From positions 62,001 to 126,000 of the forward strand of contig OZ244864.1 in the NCBI GenBank assembly GCA_965221195.1: DNA of 64,000 nt. The letters are read 5' to 3'. The stretch comes from Poriferisodalis sp965221195 (GTDB taxonomy: Bacteria; Actinomycetota; Acidimicrobiia; Acidimicrobiales; Poriferisodalaceae). Every line of letters begins with the position of its first letter. Position 1 is the first letter of the stretch. The translations under genes were made by a program, and so were the position numbers. Shown in pieces: positions 52,069 through 60,335 of the stretch. The notes beneath the pieces were generated by a model. That model saw only the letters and a list, made by a program, of their open reading frames with translations. It had not been told where the DNA came from and ran no database searches.

Positions 52069-55000
52069 TTAGTCGTTGTCTTTGATGGTGATGGTGGCGG
52101 TGCCGTTGCCGATGGTGGCACCTTGGGGGTTAGATAACACGATTTGGAATGTTTCGTTGGGTTCTTTGAGGTTGTCGTTTTTGATGGTTACTAGGCCGAT
52201 GTTGCGGGTCAGGCCGGGTCGGAAGAAGATTGTTCTGGTGGTGGACACAAAATCGGTGCCCGCGGTGGCGTGACCGGGGCTGTTGCCTGTGGTTTCAATG
52301 GTGTAGGTCACTTGTGTTGGTTTGTTAGACGATTTGTTTAGGGTGATAAAGAAGAAGTAGTAGCCGCTGCCTTCTGTGTAGGTACCATCGGTTACCGAAA
52401 ACGCTGGCAAGTTCGCTACCGGCGGTGGGGGTGGTGGTGGGTTGTCGTTGTCTGTGACATTGATGGTCGCGGTGGCGGTGGAACTGTCGGGGTTATAGTC
52501 GGTGCCGTCGGTGATGGTGGCGGTGACTGAGCCGTCAGCTTCGTCGGTGCTGTCATCAGTAGTAGCAACACTCAACGTGGCAGTGCCACTGGTGGGAACC
52601 GTCACCGTGTGAGTGCCCGCGGTGGCACCGTAATCACCCGACACTGTCACATCCACAGTGACATCCAACGGCGCTGTAGGCGCTGGAGACGCGGTAAGTG
52701 TGAACACCGCATCACTGCCTTCGGTGATGTCTGCGCCTGCGGTGACACTCACCACCGGATCAACCGGAACCGGATCAGCAGGGACTGGATCAACTGGGAC
52801 TGGATCAACTGGGACTGGATCTGCGGGGGGTGGGTCTGCGGGGGGTGGGCTGGGGTTGTTCTCGTTGCTGGTTTCATCAGTGCTGGTCTCGTCGCTGGTT
52901 TTATCTGTGCTGGTGTCGCTGCTGGTTTCGGGAGTGGGTTGTGTTTCGAGGGCTGTGAGCGCGTCTACGACTGGGTCCCAGCGGATGTTCCAGAATGTTT
53001 GCGCGTGCTGTGTTGCTTCTGTTGCGGTCATTGCTGTGCCCGAGAACCCGGGCACAGTCTCACCGAACGCCACCAGCACTCGCTTCCAACGATTCACATG
53101 CGCATCACCATTAGTGGTCTCCGCCGCGTAACTCTGCACATCCGCGATCAACTGCGCTGGCACTGTGTAAACCGGTGTCTGTTGTTGTTGCTGTTGCGTA
53201 TGTGTCTGCGTGGTCTCGGTCTCAGTGGTCTCAGTCTCGGTGGTCTCGGTTTGTGGTTCAACCGTGCTGGTACTTTGCTGGCTGGGGCTTTGTTGGCTAG
53301 GGTTTTGTTGCTGTGATTGGGCTTGTACTGCTTGGGCTGTTTCTAACGCTGTGAGCGCTGCTGCTACAGGGTCCCAGCGGACACTCCAGAACGTTTGCGC
53401 GTGCTGTGTTGCTTCTGTAGCAGACATCGCTGTACCTAAAAAGCCTGGCACAGTCTCACCGAACGCCACCAGCACTCGCTTCCAACGGTTCACATGCGCA
53501 TCACCATTAGTCGTCTCAGCCGCATAGCCTCGCACATCCGCAATCAACTGTGCTGGCACCCTATACACACCATCAGACTCAGAACCAGACTCAGAAACTA
53601 CCTCATCTTGGGACTGCTCACCTTGCACAGACTGTGCTTGTGGGCAGGCTTGGCTCGGATTCAACATCTTCACATCAACAACCGGACCAAACTGCGCTAA
53701 CAACGTCTTGAATTCAGTACGTCCAGCGAATTGCCTGACGCCACCCAACATATCATAGACCTGATTAGCATCCTGGCTAGCTACAAGCTGAAACGAAAAC
53801 TCAATCGGATTATTCCCAACAGGAGTGTTCCGGTCCGTAGTAAACGTAACCTCATGCACCCGCTCACCCGCATGCGAGCCAATCGGAATAGCCAACCCAA
53901 CATTACCATTCAAATACGTCTTAGTGCCATCCACATCCAAATACGGAACACTCAACCGTAAACGAGAATTCTCCGGCCCAGTGTTATGCCAACTAGTACC
54001 CCTAGTAGACACCACCCACACCTTAGGATTCGCAACACCATCAAACTGCCAATTCAGTGTTCGAATCCTAAACGTGCCAGTCTTACCACACGGCACAGTA
54101 ATCACCCGAGTACCAATCACATTCCTCACATTATCAGCGTTCTCAATAAACGCAGCAGCCCCACCCCCAAACTTCGCTGAACAATACCGACCAGGCAACC
54201 CATACCGAATAGTCCTTGAAACGATCCTCCAAATTGTGGTACCACGCACATTTCCCGCCTCTTCCACCTCTCTCTTTTCAAATTTACCCTCATTCAAACG
54301 ACACTCATAAGCACTAGCATGCGACGACAACGGCGGCGCACCAACCAACACAGACACCGGCCACGACGGCTCCTCCACCACATACACCGGCGAAATACCA
54401 TACATCGGCAATAAGGCACTTGAGAGACTTGGCGTACCCGAGCCACCATTCATCGGACCTGATGATCCATCACTCCCACCACTCACGACATTCAAAAACT
54501 CGCCCAACGAATTGCCGGAACTCTTCGTGCCATCTTCGTTTGTACCTGTCCACACCCTCTGATTACCAGACCGGCTACTCCCCGACTGATCGCGTCGATC
54601 GCTCAACGCCCAATTCTCCCAAGCAGAAGACCAAAACCCCTCCCCCGCAGTGCTCCCATAATCTTGACTCACACGCGCCCCACCCAACCAATACACCGGC
54701 GCCACCACATGAGCAGAATTAGTCGGATTCATACGCACATGATCACGCGCGTCCACCGACGCAGTAGACCCTACCGTCCGATACGCCGACGAATGACCAC
54801 GAATAGCAACATGGCCACTAGCCGCCAAAGCTTGCAAAGTAGAGTCATAAGCTCCGATATCTGTTGACCCAGCGTGACGCGCACTCGACGTCACAAACAA
54901 CAACCGGAATTTGTCACCCGCTCCAAGACCGCTGGGAATCAACACCCAATCACCGGGCACAGTAAACGTACCGTCCCCATTATCAACAACTGGCGGAGTC

Positions 55001-55146
55001 TGCGCCCCAACACGCCCACCCCCACCAACAACAAAAACAACCGACGAAACAAGCGCAACCGCCAAGGCCGCAACAACAAGACGGCGCGCAGCTAACCGAA
55101 ACCGCGCCCCAACATCAACAACAAAGGGGGGGGGGGGGGGGGGCAA
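52069..55146 (-). CDS. Large secreted Calx-beta protein with duplicated module and C18 tract at its start
   Basis: 1025 aa read from a TTG at 55146. Codons 2-7 are six prolines from a run of 18 C. A signal peptide follows (VVAALAVALVSSVVFVVGGGG, cut near AQT). Residues about 50-270 form a beta-rich N-terminal domain. Two copies of an 80-residue module (VPAQLIADVRGYAAETTNGD to ALETAQ) come next, with a Ser/Gln/Thr linker between. A PVPVDP spacer leads to two Calx-beta domains ending in ITVTDND-type and TITIKDND. A secreted or surface adhesin-like role is inferred. GC is lower in the N-terminal half. Confidence 0.8.
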   Translation of the reverse strand: MPPPPPPFVVDVGARFRLAARRLVVAALAVALVSSVVFVVGGGGRVGAQTPPVVDNGDGTFTVPGDWVLIPSGLGAGDKFRLLFVTSSARHAGSTDIGAYDSTLQALAASGHVAIRGHSSAYRTVGSTASVDARDHVRMNPTNSAHVVAPVYWLGGARVSQDYGSTAGEGFWSSAWENWALSDRRDQSGSSRSGNQRVWTGTNEDGTKSSGNSLGEFLNVVSGGSDGSSGPMNGGSGTPSLSSALLPMYGISPVYVVEEPSWPVSVLVGAPPLSSHASAYECRLNEGKFEKREVEEAGNVRGTTIWRIVSRTIRYGLPGRYCSAKFGGGAAAFIENADNVRNVIGTRVITVPCGKTGTFRIRTLNWQFDGVANPKVWVVSTRGTSWHNTGPENSRLRLSVPYLDVDGTKTYLNGNVGLAIPIGSHAGERVHEVTFTTDRNTPVGNNPIEFSFQLVASQDANQVYDMLGGVRQFAGRTEFKTLLAQFGPVVDVKMLNPSQACPQAQSVQGEQSQDEVVSESGSESDGVYRVPAQLIADVRGYAAETTNGDAHVNRWKRVLVAFGETVPGFLGTAMSATEATQHAQTFWSVRWDPVAAALTALETAQAVQAQSQQQNPSQQSPSQQSTSTVEPQTETTETETTETETTQTHTQQQQQQTPVYTVPAQLIADVQSYAAETTNGDAHVNRWKRVLVAFGETVPGFSGTAMTATEATQHAQTFWNIRWDPVVDALTALETQPTPETSSDTSTDKTSDETSTDETSNENNPSPPPADPPPADPVPVDPVPVDPVPADPVPVDPVVSVTAGADITEGSDAVFTLTASPAPTAPLDVTVDVTVSGDYGATAGTHTVTVPTSGTATLSVATTDDSTDEADGSVTATITDGTDYNPDSSTATATINVTDNDNPPPPPPPVANLPAFSVTDGTYTEGSGYYFFFITLNKSSNKPTQVTYTIETTGNSPGHATAGTDFVSTTRTIFFRPGLTRNIGLVTIKNDNLKEPNETFQIVLSNPQGATIGNGTATITIKDND
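52770..52845 (-). repeat. 15-bp Pro-Val-Asp spacer repeat
   Basis: Five to six AACTGGGACTGGATC-type units that encode DPVPVDPVP, the spacer before the Calx-beta domains of the secreted protein. Confidence 0.8.
53000..53530 (-). repeat. Duplicated ~190-bp module inside the secreted-protein gene
   Basis: About 52965-53160 and 53340-53530 encode near-identical copies of the WKRVLVAFGETVPGF module. Long stretches are identical at the nucleotide level (for example GGTTCACATGCGCATCACCATTAGT-like parts), so the duplication is recent or kept alike by conversion. Confidence 0.85.
55126..55143. repeat. Homopolymer C18 (coding strand) at the 5' end of the secreted-protein gene
   Basis: Eighteen G on the plus strand, directly after the start codon on the coding strand. 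An ATG at 55150 enters the tract in a different frame and stops after MFAPPPPPLCC; with 17 or 20 C the ATG would read into the secreted protein. The present length forces a TTG start. Confidence 0.9.
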
Positions 55147-55186
55147 ACATGCGAACCCGACGACGACCTAGACAACATGACTCCAT

Positions 55187-55215
55187 GCTATAGCAGACCC
55201 GCACCAACAGCGCAA
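55187..55215 (-). promoter_or_regulatory. Candidate promoter of the secreted-protein gene
   Basis: On the minus strand a TTGCGC (-35) at 55210-55215 is followed after 17 bp by TATAGC (-10) at 55187-55192, about 40 bp upstream of the ATG/TTG start region. Reasonable sigma70-type match, not proven. Confidence 0.45.
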
Positions 55216-55361
55216 AGATCCGACCCCAGAACCAACGACCCGACCTGCCATACCCGCACACCAACCCACGCCAATCACCACAGACAAACATGTACCAGTC
55301 ACCGCTGCCCGCACCCACTACCTCGCAGCGCAAGGATCGCCGACACCATCGGCGCAGTTTC

Positions 55362-56120
55362 TCAGAACAGGGTCGCCTCAAGCCTCGGCTGCAAGCGGGC
55401 GTACGTCGCCAGTGCTGCGGCAGTGTCAGCGTGCCCGGTGTTAGGCACGGGCTCAACATCAGGCAAGGCATCGGCGAACGACCAACTCAGACGGTGAAGA
55501 GCACACGGGCCGTGCGTCGCCAACGCAGCCCGATGCATAGGCGCGGGATATCCCTTGTTTGACTCAAAGCCATATGGCGGGAACTCGCTCGCCAGCTCCG
55601 ACATGATCCGGTCTCGCACCACCTTGGCCATGATCGACGCTGCTGCAATCGAAAGACAGCGGCGGTCGCCCTTGGCAAGTGCGGTGCTCGTGCGCCAGTC
55701 CACGAAGTTGTGACTTCCGTCAACGAGAACCCGGTCGGGCTGGACCCCGAGCACGCTGAGAGCACGCCGAGTAGCGAGCCGCAGCGACTCAGTCATACCC
55801 AAGTCGTCACACTCAAAAGCAGTGGCATGACCGACAGACCACGCCCGGGCCCAGTCGGCAATCCGACCGAAGAGTTGTTCGCGTGCAGCGGGGCGAAGCT
55901 CTTTGGAATCACGGATTCCGTTGACGCGCCCCCCGCGCGGCACCACCACCGCGCCCACGGTCAGCGGGCCGGCCCAAGCCCCGCGACCCACCTCATCGAC
56001 ACCGACAACCGTCGCCTCGCCCGCTTCCCAACAGCGTCGCTCGAACGCAAGGCTGGGCCGCGCCGTCATGGCTGCGAACCTAGCCGGGGACTCTGGGACC
56101 CTGTGCCGACCCAGTGTCAA
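55362..56120 (-). CDS. rnhB: Ribonuclease HII
   Basis: 252 aa, removes RNA from RNA-DNA hybrids and single ribonucleotides from DNA. Active-site motifs are VVGVDEVGRGAWAGP (Asp, Glu), RDSKEL, VDGSHNFVDW (third Asp) and IMAKVVRDRIM (fourth). The C-terminus contains HGPCALHRLSW, the usual end-of-domain sequence, plus a short extension (LQPRLEATLF). The 3' half is duplicated 6.7 kb away. Intact and presumably functional. Confidence 0.95.
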   Translation of the reverse strand: MTLGRHRVPESPARFAAMTARPSLAFERRCWEAGEATVVGVDEVGRGAWAGPLTVGAVVVPRGGRVNGIRDSKELRPAAREQLFGRIADWARAWSVGHATAFECDDLGMTESLRLATRRALSVLGVQPDRVLVDGSHNFVDWRTSTALAKGDRRCLSIAAASIMAKVVRDRIMSELASEFPPYGFESNKGYPAPMHRAALATHGPCALHRLSWSFADALPDVEPVPNTGHADTAAALATYARLQPRLEATLF

Positions 56121-56177
56121 CCTCGTTCAGGTCTCGGGCTGGTCCCGGGCTGGTCACAATGCCAGCTACAGAGCCAG

Positions 56178-58796
56178 CTACAGAGCAGACGGTGAAGCGA
56201 GAAGTGCCTCGCCATGCCAGCCCATTGCCCCAAAAGCCGGATCCAGCCCCGGAGCAGTCACCACGGGTGGGTTGCTGCTGCTGTCGTGAGGAACTACTTC
56301 CCACAGCAACGCCGGTCGCTCACCGTGCCAGCGCAGCGCCCAAGAAACAGAGCCGATACGAGTCGGCACGCCATGGACCTCCACCGGCTGGCCCAGCCAC
56401 GCCATCGGCCAATGTGCAGCGAGCCGCAGCGTCGGCGGCTGCGCTTTGGCCAAAGTGCCGTCGTCGGGTACGTCCACCACCAAGCGCAGCAACGTCCGAA
56501 CGAACAGTCCGCCCACCACAAGGTCATGCCCTGTCCCATTGGTGCCGGTACGCAGCTGCGGGTGCATAAACGTCGGCCAGTTGAGCGTCGCAGATGACAC
56601 TGAGACCAGTGCCTCAACTCGCTCAAAAGCACGTTGGGGCGCAACTCGGGCCTCTGCCAATGCCAGCAGCGCGGTGGCGACAATGTCGTGACCACACGAC
56701 GCAGCGGTATCAGACACGAAATCCGCAGGCGTGCCGTCAACGAGTTCGGCTGCAACAAACGGCAACGGCGGTGACCAAGGCACTGCAGCATGGATCCACA
56801 GCCCGGTGTCGTGGGACAGCCATTCCCAGCGCTGACTCGGCGTCGCGAGTGCCCCATCTCCCGATGCCTCCCACGGCAGACGTGCCCACCCATCACGGTA
56901 AAAAGACTGAGATGCCGATGCTCTTGCGGTGTCGATGGGGGTATGTGCGCTGCTGGGGTGGCGGCGGTACCGAGCACCAACAGGGGCTGCCACGTCAACC
57001 CGCAGCGCCTCAGGCAGCGACATTGCCTCGCGCCACAACGCGCTCGCCGATCGCGCCGCGCCGTTTCGCAGCAACAACCGATAGCCGGCCCGCAGGCCCT
57101 CGCGAACAGCCCAGGGCATCTCTCGCTGGGCTGCGTTGCGGCTCAGTAGCCATCGTGCCGCCGACGCTGCGAACTCGCCGATGGCTTCGGCGAATGCCGG
57201 GTCGGGATACAGCGACAGCAGATGCTCCGCAAGTACGAGCGATGTACCCGTGACCGAAACACCCATGCTGGAGGTTTCGCCAGAGGGCAACTGCACTTGG
57301 GCTTGGCGCAGCAACAAATCTCGAACCTGCTCGGGCGAACCCGACTCGATGAGCGCCAGCAGCTGCACCAAATCATCACCAGCGAACTGTGAACCAGCAG
57401 ACAACGCCGAGACGAGCATCGGACCAACAACGCCGGAACCGTCATCGAAAGGAGCCGTTGCGAGCAACTGTGCCGCACGAGCAGCCAACGCAGCGTCGGT
57501 TAGGCGGCCACTGGGCAATTCGAGACGGCAACCTGCATCAACTCGATGTCGCCAGCCATTCGCCACGCGGTCCAAGCTGGGCACTGCGTTGAGGACAGCA
57601 GCACTGAGCGCAGAGTTGGCTGGGAGGTTCCCATCGAATGCTGAGCCTCGCCCAACAACGGTGGCACGCAACGTCGCACCAGCTACCAGTGGAAAGACCG
57701 CTGCAACATTGGCCAGACGCTGCGGGCAGGCCACCGAGACCAGATCGCGCTCGGTTTTCGGCATTCGCTCGGTCTGTGAAATCGACGGCGGCTGGGGTTG
57801 CGGCGTTGTTGCCGCAGACGCGCTGGGCGAACTGGTCCCGATGCTGACCGGCACGCCGCGCTCAGATGCTGCGGAAGCATTGGCATTGAATTGCACAAGA
57901 GCAGCAGCGCAGTCGGATCCATGACTGCCGACGACCACATCGGAGGGCGCGCGGTCGATGATCACCACCGCATGGCCCAACTCATGAAGAAACCCATCGT
58001 CAATCGTCATCACCGGGCCGTCAACGGATATCGCGTCGATGCCCCACATGGTTGACGGTCCCCAAATCTCGCCGTCGGAATGCTCGAATGCGCCCAAGTG
58101 GTACGGCCGCACCGCGAGAGCGATCGCCACCGGCGCGGGTGTGCGATTGGCGATCTCCACCACAAACACTTCGGGCACTGCGCTGATGTCATCTTGAGGC
58201 ACCTGGCTGGCGCGCTTGGTGACATGCCGTTCGGCATCGTCAAGCCCAACGGCAGCACCCCGAGCCGCCGAAACTCGATGCACGACTTCGCCGCCGCCGA
58301 CGCGCAGCACAGTCTCTACTGCGGGCATGCCATCTACCAATCGCTGCCGCACAGACGACGCCCGCGAAGGGAAGACCCATTCCTCGCCGGCACGCACCCA
58401 CCAATCCAGCGACCATCGTCCGAACACCACTAGCCCTCGCGGATCCACCTCGGCTCGGTCGGGGGTTTCGGGAAGCCCGACGGTCGTCCACGAACGTCTG
58501 AGCGTGTTCGCAAGCAAGAGCGCTTCAACAGGGACATCACGGTTCCAGTAGCGGACCTGACTCGGCGCCGCAGAGCAAACAGTCGAATGTGGGTCTCCTT
58601 GGTGCTCGGCCCACCATGGTCGCACCCAATCAGAAGGCGGCTCAGCGGAAAACGGCAGTCGGGGGTGGTCTGATCGTGACCTCGCCGACCGCGCAAACCT
58701 GCTTCGAAGCCAGCGAAGCGAGCCCACCTGCGGTTCGGTGCCTTCCCTTGATGCGGGCCGCTCGCAGTTGTCGTCCGCTTGCTCACCGATACTCAC
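56178..58796 (-). CDS. Large uncharacterised protein, 872 aa
   Basis: No signal peptide. The N-terminal 270 residues are beta-rich with tryptophans (RSWTTVGLPETPDRAEVDPRG and FEHSDGEIWGPSTMWGI). The middle (about 420-640) is helical, with alternating Ala/Leu/Arg like an (alpha/alpha) barrel (DLVQLLALIESGSPEQVRDLLLRQ). The end (about 780-872) is a beta-sandwich-like part. The layout recalls glycoside hydrolases of the amylo-glucosidase/six-hairpin kind, but no catalytic motif is identifiable. Conserved neighbour status next to rnhB and cofC could be checked. Confidence 0.5.
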   Translation of the reverse strand: MSIGEQADDNCERPASREGTEPQVGSLRWLRSRFARSARSRSDHPRLPFSAEPPSDWVRPWWAEHQGDPHSTVCSAAPSQVRYWNRDVPVEALLLANTLRRSWTTVGLPETPDRAEVDPRGLVVFGRWSLDWWVRAGEEWVFPSRASSVRQRLVDGMPAVETVLRVGGGEVVHRVSAARGAAVGLDDAERHVTKRASQVPQDDISAVPEVFVVEIANRTPAPVAIALAVRPYHLGAFEHSDGEIWGPSTMWGIDAISVDGPVMTIDDGFLHELGHAVVIIDRAPSDVVVGSHGSDCAAALVQFNANASAASERGVPVSIGTSSPSASAATTPQPQPPSISQTERMPKTERDLVSVACPQRLANVAAVFPLVAGATLRATVVGRGSAFDGNLPANSALSAAVLNAVPSLDRVANGWRHRVDAGCRLELPSGRLTDAALAARAAQLLATAPFDDGSGVVGPMLVSALSAGSQFAGDDLVQLLALIESGSPEQVRDLLLRQAQVQLPSGETSSMGVSVTGTSLVLAEHLLSLYPDPAFAEAIGEFAASAARWLLSRNAAQREMPWAVREGLRAGYRLLLRNGAARSASALWREAMSLPEALRVDVAAPVGARYRRHPSSAHTPIDTARASASQSFYRDGWARLPWEASGDGALATPSQRWEWLSHDTGLWIHAAVPWSPPLPFVAAELVDGTPADFVSDTAASCGHDIVATALLALAEARVAPQRAFERVEALVSVSSATLNWPTFMHPQLRTGTNGTGHDLVVGGLFVRTLLRLVVDVPDDGTLAKAQPPTLRLAAHWPMAWLGQPVEVHGVPTRIGSVSWALRWHGERPALLWEVVPHDSSSNPPVVTAPGLDPAFGAMGWHGEALLASPSAL

Positions 58797-58947
58797 CGCT
58801 CTGTCCTAGCAAACCAGCAACAACGAACCTCGTCGGATGCTGCTCGCGGACTGGCAAGGCCGCAGTGTCGCCTGCCGATTCAGGCTCGGCAACAACACCG
58901 CCATACACTCACCGCGGGTGACTCCTTGCGGCACTTCGACTGGCGTC

Positions 58948-59544
58948 ATGCCAACGGTGCTCATTCCTGTCAAAGGTTTCCAGTTGGCCAAGGGTCGCCT
59001 TTCCGAACGTCTCGGCGAGGCTGAACGCAGCGAACTGGCGCGCACCATGGCAAGTCGGGTGGTCAAGGCCGCTGGTTCGCTTGACGTGCTGATCGTCTGC
59101 GACGACGACGACGTGGCCAACTGGGCCCGCGCCACGGGTGCCGGAGTGATGTGGACCGAAGCCGACGGCCTGAACGCAGCGATCACTGCTGCAGTTGCCG
59201 CACTCGAGACAGCGTCCGCCGCCGATGCCGACCCCGGCCACGTCCTGATCGCCCATGCCGACCTACCGCACGCCGAGACGCTCGACGGGCTGGCTGAAGT
59301 CGGCACGGTGACCGTCGTTGGAGATCGGCATCTCGACGGCACCAATGTCATGGCACTGCCCCTGCGAACGGGATTTGGGTTCCACTACGGACCGGGCTCT
59401 TTCGGAGCTCACTGCGCCGAGGCCCTGAGATGCGGACTCGACTTGCGCGTCCGACGGGTTGCTGCTCTGGAGTTCGACATCGACACACCAGACGACCTAG
59501 ATGCCGCGGGCCTTGGCGCGCTTGGCCTTAGCCATGCCCGCTGA
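58948..59544 (+). CDS. cofC: 2-phospho-L-lactate guanylyltransferase
   Basis: 198 aa, starts at ATG 58948 (the frame is open upstream). Coenzyme F420 synthesis: it activates a phospholactate or PEP with GTP. Landmarks are IPVKGFQLAKGRLSERL near the start, DGLNAAI, HADLPHAE, the DGTNVMALP loop and FHYGPGSFGAHCAEA, and the terminal DIDTPDDLD. All match CofC. F420-dependent oxidoreductases elsewhere in the window fit. The stop overlaps the downstream gene's start by 11 bp. Confidence 0.93.
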   Translation: MPTVLIPVKGFQLAKGRLSERLGEAERSELARTMASRVVKAAGSLDVLIVCDDDDVANWARATGAGVMWTEADGLNAAITAAVAALETASAADADPGHVLIAHADLPHAETLDGLAEVGTVTVVGDRHLDGTNVMALPLRTGFGFHYGPGSFGAHCAEALRCGLDLRVRRVAALEFDIDTPDDLDAAGLGALGLSHAR

Positions 59545-60292
59545 GCTTGGGCGCTTGGGCGCTGGCTTCTCAGCAGACCTGCCGGTGCCGGCTTCGGCTC
59601 TGGTCGTCGCCGCTCATCCCGACGATGCCGAATTCGGTTGCGGTGCCACGCTGGCCAAATGGGCGGCCGCGGGCACCGTCGTGCATCATCTCGTCTGCAC
59701 CGACGGTTCGAAAGGCACTTGGGACCCCCACTGCGACCAGGCGGCGCTGGTACGACTCCGCCAAGACGAACAACGGGCGGCAGCAGTTGCGCTCGGGGCC
59801 ACCGGCGAGACTCGGTTCGGCGGCCACGTTGACGGTGAGTTGAGCAGCGACTTGGTCACCAGAGCCCAAATTGCTCAAGTCATCCGCGAGCTGCGGCCTG
59901 CCGTGGTGCTTGGTCACGATCCGTGGAAGCGCTACCGACTGCACCCCGACCACCGCCATGCCGGGCTACTCACGGTTGAGGGCGTGGTGGCAGCGCGGGA
60001 TCCGTTCTTCTTTCCCAACCAAGGCCTTGCGGCGCACCGGCCGGACGAACTGCTGTTGTTTGAAGCCGATGAACCTGACCACGCCGAAAACGTCGATGGC
60101 TGGACCGCAACCAAAACCGCCGCGCTGCTCTGCCATCGCAGCCAGTTCGTGACCACCCATAACATCACCGATCCCTGCGATCACACCCAAATGCAGCGCT
60201 TCGCCGACTGGGTAGATGCGGTGGCGGCGGCCAGCGGCCAACAAGCTGGCCTCGCCTGCGCTGAACTGTTCAAACGCATCGACAGTGTTTGA
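59534..60292 (+). CDS. PIG-L family deacetylase
   Basis: 252 aa from ATG 59534 (an ATG at 59501 is an alternative). Zinc motif VVAAHPDDAEFGCGATLAKW, then TDGSKGTWDP and the late HPDHRHAG. Overlaps cofC by 11 bp and is likely co-transcribed. In actinobacteria such proteins deacetylate GlcNAc-linked thiols or act on glycolipids. The other PIG-L in the window (12-13 kb) is a distant paralogue. The last 14 bp of the gene are tandemly duplicated. Confidence 0.9.
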   Translation: MPAELGRLGAGFSADLPVPASALVVAAHPDDAEFGCGATLAKWAAAGTVVHHLVCTDGSKGTWDPHCDQAALVRLRQDEQRAAAVALGATGETRFGGHVDGELSSDLVTRAQIAQVIRELRPAVVLGHDPWKRYRLHPDHRHAGLLTVEGVVAARDPFFFPNQGLAAHRPDELLLFEADEPDHAENVDGWTATKTAALLCHRSQFVTTHNITDPCDHTQMQRFADWVDAVAAASGQQAGLACAELFKRIDSV

Positions 60293-60320
60293 CTAGCAGT
60301 GTTTGACTGGCAGTGTGCGG
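60282..60320. repeat. 14-bp tandem duplication over the PIG-L stop
   Basis: ACAGTGTTTGACTA, GCAGTGTTTGACTG and a partial third copy. TGA stops of both full copies read in the same register. Confidence 0.9.
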
Positions 60321-60335
60321 GCTAGCCCACAGTCG

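Noticed and set aside
49129..55146. Homopolymer tracts as pure sequencing error
   Set aside because: Possible, but two long tracts both at gene starts in one segment is unlikely by chance; kept as findings with this caveat.
55115..55471. Minus-strand frame ending in MFAPPPPPLCC
   Set aside because: Reads into the C18 tract out of frame and stops; useful only as evidence for the frame switch.
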